From Thermaerobacillus caldiproteolyticus (lineage in GTDB: Bacteria > Bacillota > Bacilli > Bacillales > Anoxybacillaceae): a stretch of DNA of 64,000 nt. Positions 36,195 to 44,732 of the stretch are shown piece after piece (position 1 is the stretch's first letter; each line of letters begins with the position of its first letter). The stretch lies in contig NZ_JACDUT010000004.1 in NCBI RefSeq assembly GCF_013761245.1, positions 186,001 through 250,000 on the forward strand, given 5' to 3'. The notes beneath the pieces are model-generated. The model had not been told where the DNA came from and did no database searches. It saw only the letters and a program-made list of their open reading frames with translations. The position numbers and the translations under genes are program-made.

Positions 36195-36872
36195 ATGAAG
36201 GTGGAATATCGGAGAATTACGAGTATTGAAGACCCGTTGTTTAAAAAAATGCATCAGTTGATGCAAAACGTATTTCCTCCCGAAGAAGTATTAGCATTCG
36301 AGCTTTGGAAAGAGCCTTTGGAAGATCCGGGAATTCGCGTGTGCGTTGCGGTTCATGAAGGGGAGGTAGTAGGTGCGACCGAGTACCGCTATTATGAAGA
36401 TTTAAATGTCGCGATGACGGATTTCACGATCATCGGCCAAGCAGGACTAGGGATTGGTCGATTTTTAGCCCAAAAGAGGTTGGAGGATTTAAACAACTGG
36501 GCTTCAGCAAATGGAAAGCAGTTATATGGCATGTTTGCTGAAATTTATGATCCTTATCGGGTAGAGCATTATGAATTTGGCGGAGTTAAGCCGATGGACC
36601 CATATGTTCGTCGTGAGGTATTGTCTCATCTTGGTTATAAGCGGCTTGACTTCCCTTATGTCCATCCATCTTGGAACAACGATGGAGAAGCGGTAACCGG
36701 GCTTGATCTTTGTTTCCTTCCGATGGACGATAGCGTGAATGAACTTCCGGCGGAGCTTGTGGTGAAGTTTTTGAAACGTTATTATTCTGTCTTATCGAAC
36801 AAACCGAAGTCTTGGTATGAAATGATTGAAAATCTCGAAGCTAAGAATACTGTATTGCTTTTAAATATTTAA
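36195..36872 (+). CDS. Second GNAT-like acetyltransferase
   Basis: About 225 residues, from ATG 36195 (MKVEYRRITSIEDPLFKK) after AAGGAG; an ATG at 36192 and a GTG at 36201 are alternatives. Motif-A-like stretch DFTIIGQAGLGIGRFLAQKR and a preceding VCVAVHEGEVVGATEYRYYE strand support a GNAT fold, though the Q/RxxGxG/A signature is less standard. It is 12 bases after the first GNAT and is the third gene of the operon. Acceptor unknown. Confidence 0.72.
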   Translation: MKVEYRRITSIEDPLFKKMHQLMQNVFPPEEVLAFELWKEPLEDPGIRVCVAVHEGEVVGATEYRYYEDLNVAMTDFTIIGQAGLGIGRFLAQKRLEDLNNWASANGKQLYGMFAEIYDPYRVEHYEFGGVKPMDPYVRREVLSHLGYKRLDFPYVHPSWNNDGEAVTGLDLCFLPMDDSVNELPAELVVKFLKRYYSVLSNKPKSWYEMIENLEAKNTVLLLNI

Positions 36873-37009
36873 TTGTACTAGCGTTGCCTTTTATTTAAGC
36901 CAAAAAACTAAAAAATCCTTTATCCATTTCAAGCAGTGAAAGTACACTTTGCCAATAAAAAGTGATGTGTGAAATTCTTTTATCATAATAGTGGAGGAGG
37001 TTATTCAAT

Positions 37010-37561
37010 ATGAGCAAAAAAGTATTAATTGTTACTGGAGATGCAGTGGAAGCGTTAGAGATTTATTATCCGTATTATCGTTTGTTAGAGGAAGGTTTTG
37101 ATGTTACAATCGCTGCACCAAAGAAAAAGAAACTGCATACAGTTGTTCACGATTTCGCTGATTGGGATACTTTTGTAGAAAAACCAGGCTATCTCATTGA
37201 TGCGCACGCATCATTTGCAGAAATCGATCCAACACAGTACGATGCGCTCATTATTCCAGGAGGACGTGCACCAGAATATATCCGTCTTGATGAAAACTTG
37301 CCAAAAATCGTACGTCACTTCTTTGAAGCTAACAAACCAGTAGCGGCGATTTGCCATGCTTCGCTTGTATTGGAAACTCTTCCTGATGTTATGAAAGGAC
37401 GCAGCATGACCGCATACATTGCCTGCAAGCCGGGTGTAGAAGCAATTGGTGCAAACTATGTATCTGAGCCAACTCATGTTGACAACAATTTCGTATCTGC
37501 TCATGCATGGCCAGATTTACCAGCGTTTATGCGCGAATTTATTAAGTTATTAACCAAGTAA
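37010..37561 (+). CDS. DJ-1/PfpI family protein
   Basis: 183-residue class-I-glutamine-amidotransferase-like protein. The start MSKKVLIVTGDAVEALEIYY carries the conserved Glu near 18, and the nucleophile elbow is VAAICHASLVLE with Cys near 115. Members act as chaperones, glyoxalases or proposed deglycases, and handling of reactive carbonyls would suit this island. The RBS GGAGGAGG is strong. A partial match to the HxlR-type core lies at 36945-36964, but without the -10 at the usual distance. Confidence 0.87.
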   Translation: MSKKVLIVTGDAVEALEIYYPYYRLLEEGFDVTIAAPKKKKLHTVVHDFADWDTFVEKPGYLIDAHASFAEIDPTQYDALIIPGGRAPEYIRLDENLPKIVRHFFEANKPVAAICHASLVLETLPDVMKGRSMTAYIACKPGVEAIGANYVSEPTHVDNNFVSAHAWPDLPAFMREFIKLLTK

Positions 37562-37573
37562 AATGATTTATTG

Positions 37574-37602
37574 AGGCGTTCTCCTATAGGGAACGCCTTT
37601 TC
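37574..37602 (+). terminator. Terminator after the DJ-1/PfpI gene
   Basis: AGGCGTTC and GGAACGCCT pair in an 8-bp stem (one end base offset), followed by four T residues. Confidence 0.75.
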
Positions 37603-37611
37603 TATGATTCA

Positions 37612-37790
37612 AATAATATGGTGCATTGCCTGCTTTTTCTTTCATAAATTGTGCTGCATCCTTTTTTAGAAAATTTACAACAAGATTAGCAGCAAGCTCT
37701 TTAGTTCTCTAAATTAATAGCGACAACGAACGTGAAGACCTGTCGCTTTCGCATACCGAACGGCAACATGCCCAAAACCTAAAATATTCA
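37612..37790 (-). pseudogene. Fragment of a zinc alcohol dehydrogenase (AdhT/AdhP type)
   Basis: On the minus strand, starting near 37787, a frame reads ILGFGHVAVRYAKATGLHV, matching the Rossmann entry of Bacillaceae AdhT (GLGHVAVQYAKAMGLNV type). After a frame change it reads KELAANLVVNFLKKDAAQF then MKEKAGNA. Only about 60 of some 340 residues remain. Enzymes of this type oxidise short alcohols, including methanol in some thermophiles, giving formaldehyde. Confidence 0.65.
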
Positions 37791-37910
37791 TGAGCAGTTT
37801 TTACTTCTAGAATTGATTGAAAAACCACCATACCTTATTGGTGGTGTATTCTCACTAAAAAGAAAAGAAATCCCATACTCCTTGAGCGTGATAGGCACGA
37901 CTCTAATGAA

Positions 37911-37960
37911 AAAAAGACCGCAAAGCGCTTCTTAAAGAAAGCTTTGCGGCCTTTTTTATC
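37911..37960. terminator. Terminator downstream of hxlB (bidirectional)
   Basis: GACCGCAAAGC and GCTTTGCGGCC form an 11-bp stem around a 14-nt loop, with an A run before and a T run after, so it can work from both sides. Confidence 0.75.
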
Positions 37961-38036
37961 TCTTGTTTTCGTAGATAAAAATTTAGTTTGATCAATTACT
38001 TGAATTAGTTTAAAATTCTAACCAGGACTCCTTACT

Positions 38037-38594
38037 CTACTCAAGATTGGCATGTCTTTTGAACATAGTATTGGAGTCCAACCCCTTTTTCTCCATACAC
38101 CTCAATATGATCGCATCATAGAATAATAAGAGGGTTTGCTCAAACAGTGACCCCATTGGCTGTATAGTCTTGTATCCGCTGTCCGATTTGTCTTTAGGTG
38201 AGCCATGTAATTTAACCTTGATATCTGCTAATTGTCCAATAGTCGATTCAGGGAAAAGCGTAACAAGCGCTACGGTTGCACCTAAGCTTTTGGCTTTCTC
38301 AGCCATGGAAACCAGACTTTTCGTTTCTCCTGAACCGGATCCGATGATCAAGATGTCATCTTTTTCTAAGTTAGGCGTTATGGTTTCGCCTACTACGTAG
38401 GCATCTAAACCCATGTGCATCATTCTCATCGCAAAGGATTTGGACATCAATCCAGATCTACCTGCGCCAGCTACAAAGATTTTCTTTGATTCCAGAATCC
38501 CATTTACCAGTTTTTCAGCTTCTTCATCAGCTATTAAATTAACAGTATGATTTAGCTCTTTTATGATTTCAACTAAATATTGCGTAGTCTGCAT
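38037..38594 (-). CDS. hxlB: 6-phospho-3-hexuloisomerase (PHI)
   Basis: 185-residue SIS-domain isomerase converting hexulose 6-phosphate to fructose 6-phosphate, second step of the ribulose-monophosphate pathway. Seen: KIFVAGAGRSGLMSKSFAMR, the phosphate-binding ILIIGSGSGETKSLVSMAEK and the C-terminal MGSLFEQTLLLFYDAIILRC. Its start codon is 9 bases after the hxlA stop and its RBS overlaps the hxlA end, so the two are translated together. Confidence 0.95.
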   Translation of the reverse strand: MQTTQYLVEIIKELNHTVNLIADEEAEKLVNGILESKKIFVAGAGRSGLMSKSFAMRMMHMGLDAYVVGETITPNLEKDDILIIGSGSGETKSLVSMAEKAKSLGATVALVTLFPESTIGQLADIKVKLHGSPKDKSDSGYKTIQPMGSLFEQTLLLFYDAIILRCMEKKGLDSNTMFKRHANLE

Positions 38595-38603
38595 GAGTGT
38601 TAT

Positions 38604-39236
38604 TCACCCTTGATTGATCAATTTTTTCATTTCAGCAGCTACAGCTTTTTTATCTTCTTGTCCGGTAATACCGCCACCTACAATGATAAGATCCGGTTTT
38701 GCTTTAATGACTTCCGGCAACGTGTTTAATTTAATGCCGCCTGCGATGGCAGTTTTCGCATTTTTCACGACACGTTTAATTGTCAGAAGGTCTTCAAGAG
38801 AGTTTTTTCCGACTGCTTGAAGATCGTAACCCGTGTGCACACAAATATAGTCTGCTCCAAATTCATCAACTTCTTTAGCTCGTTCTTCTAAATTTTTAAC
38901 CCCGATCATGTCAACCAAGATTTTTTTTCCTTGTTTTTTAGCTTCTTCAATGGCACCCTTGATGGACAGATCTTCAGCAACTCCAAGTATAGTGATAATA
39001 TCAGCGCCAGCTTCGGATGCTTTCATCACTTCATATGCGGCCGCATCCATGATTTTTAAGTCTGCCAATACTTTTAAGTGAGGGAATTCTTGTTTGATCT
39101 CCTTCACTGCTTTAAGGCCTTCATTAATAATAACTGGTGTGCCAATTTCTACGATATCAACATACTCCGCAACTTCTTTCACCAGCTTCTTCGCTTCTGG
39201 AATGTTTACAAGATCCAATGCTAATTGTAATTCCAT
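38604..39236 (-). CDS. hxlA: 3-hexulose-6-phosphate synthase (HPS)
   Basis: 210-residue TIM-barrel aldolase of the OMP-decarboxylase superfamily that joins formaldehyde to ribulose 5-phosphate. Seen: MELQLALDLVNIPEAKKLVK, VLADLKIMDAAAYEVMKASE with the DxKxxD catalytic set, and the phosphate site AGGIKLNTLPEV / IIVGGGITGQED. Start ATG 39236 follows GAGGGGTGAAG; an in-frame alternative start four codons earlier is weaker. First gene of hxlA-hxlB, with an HxlR-type promoter 40-80 bases upstream. Confidence 0.95.
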   Translation of the reverse strand: MELQLALDLVNIPEAKKLVKEVAEYVDIVEIGTPVIINEGLKAVKEIKQEFPHLKVLADLKIMDAAAYEVMKASEAGADIITILGVAEDLSIKGAIEEAKKQGKKILVDMIGVKNLEERAKEVDEFGADYICVHTGYDLQAVGKNSLEDLLTIKRVVKNAKTAIAGGIKLNTLPEVIKAKPDLIIVGGGITGQEDKKAVAAEMKKLINQG

Positions 39237-39284
39237 AAAATTCTTCACCCCTCATAAAAGTTTATTGTGTGTTACACAACGATG

Positions 39285-39352
39285 AGTATACTATGTACGA
39301 TTTTTTTTAAAAAGTACGCACTTTATTTTTACATAGTGCTAAAAAATATACT
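39285..39352 (-). promoter_or_regulatory. HxlR-type site 4 and promoter (hxlAB)
   Basis: Minus-strand core CACTATGTAAAAATAAAGTG (39319-39338), then 28 bases to the -10 TATACT (39285-39290); the -35 place reads TTTTTA. The geometry is the same as for zwf. B. subtilis hxlAB is known to be switched on by HxlR with formaldehyde. Confidence 0.65.
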
Positions 39353-40200
39353 ATTGGTTATATAGCTGTAAATTATCATTGTAGTGCTCAGATAATGGGG
39401 GAATACATGGAACGGGGAAACCATTCAAGGGAATTCAAACTGTGAGCGGTGAAAGAACATTAAAAGCTGGGAATAAAGCATGAGTAGCTAGATGATATGA
39501 GAGAAGGAAAAATACTTGGTTACAAATTTTTCTTATTATGGTGTATTAGAATGAATTCATTGAGTATCAGTTGAGGGATTTTGAGTATAGGAGAAGTGAA
39601 AATAGGGCTGATAGATACCTATACTAAGCGAGGAAGTGAAGCCAATGTGACAAACTGCGCTGCTTCTCAGAAAAAATCGTTAATTGAGTGTCTGTCATTG
39701 CGCTAATAGTAAGTATCCAGTGAGAAGAATCGACGAAAGACGGGGAAAAAGAGGCAATGGTGGATAGCACAGTAGAAATGCACCCTTCATTAGGAATAAG
39801 GGAGAATAGGCATGGTAAAAGAAAAAACTTGCAACATATCGTTGCAAGCCAAGAGAAGAGAGGGGTACCTTTTGTTGTACGTCCAAAAGGTCGATGAAAC
39901 GTAGCCTATAACAGTACACATCTTTATAGTAGCTGGCATGTTAAGAGAAAATCAATAAAGATGTTAGAAAATATTACATAAAAAATATCTAACTGGGATT
40001 TTTGTTAAAAATTCTTCCTTTTTCAGCCATTCGTGGCGGAAAGGATGTGACATGTAGCCGTTTCTTTCAAGGTTTTCTTCTTGTCCCTGCGTATATGACC
40101 AAATAAAGAGAAAACTGTCCCACTGATACGGAACAGTTTTTATGATATATGAGCTCTTTTTCTGAAAGACAAATGGTGTATAGCTCTTTTAGGATAAATT
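39353..40200. other. Long gap without a recognisable gene
   Basis: About 850 bases with no frame I can support on either strand. Visible are small inverted repeats: CTTGCAAC/GTTGCAAG near 39830 and AAAACTGT/ACAGTTTT with a T run at 40111-40141, which can act as a terminator. No protein similarity was recognised; it may be remains of a lost gene. Confidence 0.5.
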
Positions 40201-40246
40201 TTCCCTCACAGAAGTGCTCGCACTTCTGTGAGGGAAGAACATTTGC
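40201..40246. repeat. Perfect 16-bp hairpin, palindromic member of the intergenic repeat
   Basis: TTCCCTCACAGAAGTG (40201-40216), loop CTCG, then the exact complement to 40236, followed by GAACATTT. The GGGAAGAACATT end is shared with the other repeat copies. It lies downstream of the SDR gene. Confidence 0.65.
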
Positions 40247-40269
40247 TTAATCACTGCATTTCTGCTTTT

Positions 40270-41133
40270 TTATCCATTCACAATTTTCCCGCCGTTGACA
40301 TGAATCATTTGCCCGGTGATATAGGAAGAATCGTCGCTGGCTAAAAAGACGTAGCTTGGAGCGACTTCGCCCGGTTGTCCCGGTCGTTTCATCGGGGTGT
40401 TTCCTCCGAATGTCGCCACTTGGTCGCTTGGAAATGTCGATGGGATGAGCGGTGTCCAAATCGGTCCGGGAGCGACCCCGTTGACGCGTATGCCTTGTTG
40501 TACGAGCGATTTTGCTAACGAACGTGTAAAAGCGACAATTGCTCCTTTTGTGGCCGAGTAGTCAAGCAATTGTTCATTTCCTTCATACGCTGTAATCGAG
40601 GCGGTGTTAATAATTACGCTTCCTTGTTGCAAGTACGGGAGCGCGGCTTTCGTTAAATAAAAATAGCCAAAGACGTTCGTGCGAAACGTTTTTTCAAGTT
40701 GATGTGATGTAATATTAAGCAGACTGTTTTGCGGGTGTTGTTCTGCTGCGTTGTTGACAATAATGTCGAGTTTGCCGAATTGATTGATCGTTTGTTTCAC
40801 CGCTTCTTTACAAAACTGTTCATCGCCAATATCACCGGCAAACAGTAAGCATTTTCGTCCTTCCTGTTCGACTTGGCGCTTTGTTTCTTCGGCATCCTTA
40901 TGTTCGTTTAAATAAATGATCGCCACATCAGCTCCTTCTTTCGCAAAATGGATGGCGACCGCTCTTCCAATCCCGCTGTCACCGCCGCTAATGATGGCGA
41001 CTTTATTGTTTAGTTTTCCATTTCCGTGATAATGATTGCCTATCGAAATTGGTTGGGGGTTCATGTCCGTCTGCAATCCAGGTTGGCGGTTTTGATGTTG
41101 CGGGGGCAGCGTTGTCTGCTGTTTTGTTGCCAT
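40270..41133 (-). CDS. SDR-family oxidoreductase (YhdF/YdaD type)
   Basis: 287-residue short-chain dehydrogenase. A proline- and glutamine-rich N-terminal tail (about 45 residues) is followed by the NAD(P) motif AIISGGDSGIGRAVAIHFA, the NNAAEQ strand, the catalytic YSATKGA (Tyr-x-x-x-Lys) and the end SYITGQMIHVNGG. The N-terminal tail and length fit the general-stress SDR group of Bacillus. RBS AGGAGG is 7 bases before ATG 41133. Substrate unknown. Confidence 0.88.
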   Translation of the reverse strand: MATKQQTTLPPQHQNRQPGLQTDMNPQPISIGNHYHGNGKLNNKVAIISGGDSGIGRAVAIHFAKEGADVAIIYLNEHKDAEETKRQVEQEGRKCLLFAGDIGDEQFCKEAVKQTINQFGKLDIIVNNAAEQHPQNSLLNITSHQLEKTFRTNVFGYFYLTKAALPYLQQGSVIINTASITAYEGNEQLLDYSATKGAIVAFTRSLAKSLVQQGIRVNGVAPGPIWTPLIPSTFPSDQVATFGGNTPMKRPGQPGEVAPSYVFLASDDSSYITGQMIHVNGGKIVNG

Positions 41134-41239
41134 TGTCATTCCTCCTCATGAATCATTGTTTTATCGTTAGTATGGGACAATGGCAGAAAAATATTTGATC
41201 TGTCTGGAAAAAGGAAAGCCGAAGTTAGGTAAGGACCTC

Positions 41240-41320
41240 GGCTTTGTCTAGCTGCGGCGACCATCCCCCACGACGCTTCGGCAGGCCTTCAAGCGCGGGT
41301 AGGTCGCCTTTGTTTTTCCT
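41240..41320 (-). repeat. GTCTAGCT-type intergenic repeat with hairpin, after metH
   Basis: GTCTAGCTGCGGCGACC at 41248-41264 and GGTCGCC at 41303 are ends of an inverted arrangement around CGCTTCGGCAGGCCTTCAAGC. The sequence lies between metH and the SDR gene and may also terminate metH. Confidence 0.5.
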
Positions 41321-41321
41321 T

Positions 41322-44300
41322 TTATAATACGTTAAAATATTTCGCTTCCGGATGGGCGAAGACGATGGCGGAAACGGAGGCTTCCGGTTCCATCATAAAC
41401 CCATCGGTCAATTGAATGCCGATTTCTTCGGGATGCAGTAAGCGGAATAGTTTTTCTTGGTCTTCAAGGTTCGGGCAAGCTGGATAGCCAAATGAGAACC
41501 GCTGGCCTTGATATTTAGCGGCAAATCGCTCTTCCATCGTGAAATCAGGGTCGTCTGGGAAACCCCAACGGTCGCGCATCACTTGGTGAATGCGCTCCGC
41601 CAGCCCTTCAGCGACTTCTAGCGCCAATGCTTGAATTGCATGGCTGCGCAAAAATTCGCCGCTTTCTTTCCATTGTTGTGCTAATTCGCGAATGCCTTTT
41701 CCGGCGGTGACGGCAAAAAAGCCTACATAATCAATTTGTCCGCTTTCGACTGATTTGACGTAATCGGCTAAACAGAGATAAGGAGCTTTCGCTTGCCGCG
41801 GAAACTCAAACGTTTCGATAACAGTTTTTTGATCTTCTGGAGAGTAAATATAGATTTTATTTCCTTCACTTTGCGCTGGAAAAAATTGATACACAGCCGC
41901 TGGCACAATCCATTGTTGTTGTTTTGCTTTATCGAGCAGTTCATCGATAAGCTGTTTCAGCATAAGTGCCTTTTCATCTTGTTCAGCCAAAAGCTTTTTC
42001 ACTTTTCCTTTTAATCCAAGATGATGACCTAAAAGCATTTGCCAGTTAATGTAAGGTTCAATATGCGAAAGAGAAAATTCCTTCAGTACGTGACGTTCTA
42101 AATCGGTTGGTTCAAAGACAGGCACATCAGTAGCTACATTTGATTTTGTAACTGTCACGGTTGGTGCAGTCGTGTTGGATGTAACGAAGTGCTTTTCCGT
42201 TTTTGTATAAGAAATCTCGTCTTGTTGTAAGCGGTTCGCAAGCGCCAGCCCGTCCATCGCGTCTTTGGCGTATAATACAATGCCATCGTATTCCGGGGCA
42301 ATTTTATTTTCCGTAAATTTTCGTGATAATGCCGCGCCGCCTACTAAAATCGGGATCGAAATTCCCGCTTGCTGCAAATCTTGGGCGGTGAGGACCATTT
42401 GCTGCGCCGATTTGACAAGCAGCCCGGAAAGGCCGATAATGTCAGGCTTCTCTGCATAAACCGCTTCAATGAGCTGTTGCGGCGTCACTTTAATTCCTAA
42501 ATCGACAACATGAAAGCCGTTATTGCTTAAAATGATGTCCACTAAGTTTTTTCCGATATCATGAACGTCGCCTTTGACTGTGGCGAGCAACACTTTTCCT
42601 TTTGTGCTGCTTTCTGTTTTTTCCATATACGGTTCTAAAAAGGCGACGGCTGCTTTCATCACTTCTGCGCTTTGCAATACTTCAGCGACAATGAGCTGGT
42701 TGTCATTGAACAATCGACCGACTTCATCCATGCCCGCCATTAACGGTCCGTTAATAATTTGCAGCGGGTCGGAATACGTTTGCAAGGCAAGTTCCAGATC
42801 GGCGAATAATCCTTCTTTCGTTCCTTCGACAACATAGTTTGCCAGCCGTTCTTCCAAGGTGAGCGTTGTATTCGGTTTTTTCGTTTCTTTCGTTTTGTCA
42901 CGATAAAATTGAATAAAGGCGTTCAATGTTTCATCGTTTGTGTCAAACAACAACGCTTCCGCTAATTTTACTTCCTCTTCCGGAATGGAGGCAAACCGTT
43001 CGAGCTTTTCTGTATTGACAATCGCATAATCTAATCCCGCTTGTGTGCAATGGTAAAGAAAGACAGAATTTAAAATTTCACGGCCAACCGGCGGTAAGCC
43101 GAACGAAACATTGCTGATGCCGAGAATCGTCAAACAGTGCGGCAATCGTTCTTTAATAAGGCGAATGCCTTCAATGGTTTCTTTGGCGGCGCCAATATAT
43201 TGTTCATCGCCGGTACCGACCGGAAAGACAAGCGGATCAAAAATAATATCGTGCGGGGAAATCCCGTATTTGTTGACGAGTAAATCATAGGAGCGCAAGG
43301 CAATCTCCAGCTTTCGCTCTGCATGAATTGCCATTCCCTGTTCATCGATCGTTCCGACAACGACAGCTGCACCGTATTTGTGAATAAGAGGAACAATTTT
43401 TTCAAATCGTTCTTCGCCGTCTTCTAAGTTAATCGAGTTAATAATCGCTTTTCCTTGGGAATAGGAAAGGGCGCGTTCGATGACATTTTCGTCGGTTGAA
43501 TCGATGACGAGCGGCACTTTTACTTTTTTCACGACATGTTGGATAAAGCGCTCCATATCCTCTTTTTCGTCTCGATCCGGGTCGGCTAAACAAATGTCGA
43601 TGACATGCGCTCCATTTTTGACTTGGGCACGTGCAATTTCCGCAGCTTCTTCGTATTTTCCTTCAGCAATGAGCCGCTTAAATTTTCGGGAGCCGATCAC
43701 GTTCGTTCGCTCCCCGACAAAGAGAGGACGCATCGTTTCTTCATAAATGAGCGGTTCAATGCCGGATACCGCATGGGCTTCAAATGATGACGGAATCGGA
43801 CGCGGTGGAATATGCTTTACCGCTTCAGCGACGGCGCGAATATGATCCGGTGTTGTACCACAACAACCACCAACAATGTTAATCCATCCTTTTTCAGCGA
43901 AACGTTGAATTTTTTTCGCTAGCATTTCCGGCGTTTCGTGGTAATGACCTTCTTCGTCAGGAAGACCGGCGTTCGGATAACAGCTAACCGCTGTGTTCGC
44001 AAGGGAGGCAAGTGAGCGTAAATGGTCGGTCATAAATTCTGGACCGGTCGCGCAGTTTAGTCCCACAGCAAATGGTTTCATATGTTGAATCGAGATAAAA
44101 AATGATTCGATGTTTTGCCCAGCCAACGTCGTTCCCATCGGTTCAATTGTTCCGGAAATCATTAAGGGCACTTTTTTTCCTAGTTTTTCAAATGCTTGTG
44201 AAATGCCGATAAATCCTGCTTTTACATTAAGCGTATCTTGACATGTCTCTAAAAGAAGAAGATCGACGCCGCCGATGAGCAGTCCGCGCGCTTGTTCTTC

Positions 44301-44732
44301 ATAGGCTGCAACTAATTCGTCAAACGTAATTCCTCCGGTGACCGACAACGTTTTTGTCGTCGGTCCCATCGAACCAGCGACAAAGCGAGGCCATTCGGAA
44401 GTGGAATAGGCTTCGGCCGCTTTTTTAGCGAGTTTGGCTGATTGAATGTTGAGTTCTAATGCCAGATGACTTAGTCCGTATTCGTCTAATACGATGCTTG
44501 TAGCACCGAACGTGTTTGTTTCGATAATGTCTGCTCCCGCCTGCAAATACGCTTCATGAATGTGTTCGATGACGTGAGGGGCGGTCAGCGACAAATATTC
44601 GTTACATCCTTCGTATTGTTCTCCGCCGAAATCCTCCGCCGTTAATTGGGCGCTTTGAATCATCGTTCCCATCGCGCCGTCGATAATTAAGATTTTTTTT
44701 TCGAGCTGTTGTTGTAACTGTGTGCTAGCCAT
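41322..44732 (-). CDS. metH: Cobalamin-dependent methionine synthase MetH
   Basis: 1136 residues transferring methyl from 5-methyl-THF to homocysteine. Domains in order: homocysteine methyltransferase (1 to about 320, zinc Cys pair in [16 protein letters not shown]), pterin-binding ([19 protein letters not shown]), B12 cap and B12-binding ([12 protein letters not shown] with the cobalt-ligand His), and the AdoMet activation domain ([25 protein letters not shown]). Start ATG 44732 after GGGAGG. It overlaps the yitJ end by 8 bases, so one operon under the SAM riboswitch. Confidence 0.94.
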   Translation of the reverse strand: MASTQLQQQLEKKILIIDGAMGTMIQSAQLTAEDFGGEQYEGCNEYLSLTAPHVIEHIHEAYLQAGADIIETNTFGATSIVLDEYGLSHLALELNIQSAKLAKKAAEAYSTSEWPRFVAGSMGPTTKTLSVTGGITFDELVAAYEEQARGLLIGGVDLLLLETCQDTLNVKAGFIGISQAFEKLGKKVPLMISGTIEPMGTTLAGQNIESFFISIQHMKPFAVGLNCATGPEFMTDHLRSLASLANTAVSCYPNAGLPDEEGHYHETPEMLAKKIQRFAEKGWINIVGGCCGTTPDHIRAVAEAVKHIPPRPIPSSFEAHAVSGIEPLIYEETMRPLFVGERTNVIGSRKFKRLIAEGKYEEAAEIARAQVKNGAHVIDICLADPDRDEKEDMERFIQHVVKKVKVPLVIDSTDENVIERALSYSQGKAIINSINLEDGEERFEKIVPLIHKYGAAVVVGTIDEQGMAIHAERKLEIALRSYDLLVNKYGISPHDIIFDPLVFPVGTGDEQYIGAAKETIEGIRLIKERLPHCLTILGISNVSFGLPPVGREILNSVFLYHCTQAGLDYAIVNTEKLERFASIPEEEVKLAEALLFDTNDETLNAFIQFYRDKTKETKKPNTTLTLEERLANYVVEGTKEGLFADLELALQTYSDPLQIINGPLMAGMDEVGRLFNDNQLIVAEVLQSAEVMKAAVAFLEPYMEKTESSTKGKVLLATVKGDVHDIGKNLVDIILSNNGFHVVDLGIKVTPQQLIEAVYAEKPDIIGLSGLLVKSAQQMVLTAQDLQQAGISIPILVGGAALSRKFTENKIAPEYDGIVLYAKDAMDGLALANRLQQDEISYTKTEKHFVTSNTTAPTVTVTKSNVATDVPVFEPTDLERHVLKEFSLSHIEPYINWQMLLGHHLGLKGKVKKLLAEQDEKALMLKQLIDELLDKAKQQQWIVPAAVYQFFPAQSEGNKIYIYSPEDQKTVIETFEFPRQAKAPYLCLADYVKSVESGQIDYVGFFAVTAGKGIRELAQQWKESGEFLRSHAIQALALEVAEGLAERIHQVMRDRWGFPDDPDFTMEERFAAKYQGQRFSFGYPACPNLEDQEKLFRLLHPEEIGIQLTDGFMMEPEASVSAIVFAHPEAKYFNVL

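Noticed and set aside
39820-39900. Small inverted repeats suggestive of a tRNA or structured RNA
   Set aside because: No cloverleaf with TPsiC-like or acceptor features can be drawn; only two isolated 8-bp hairpins.
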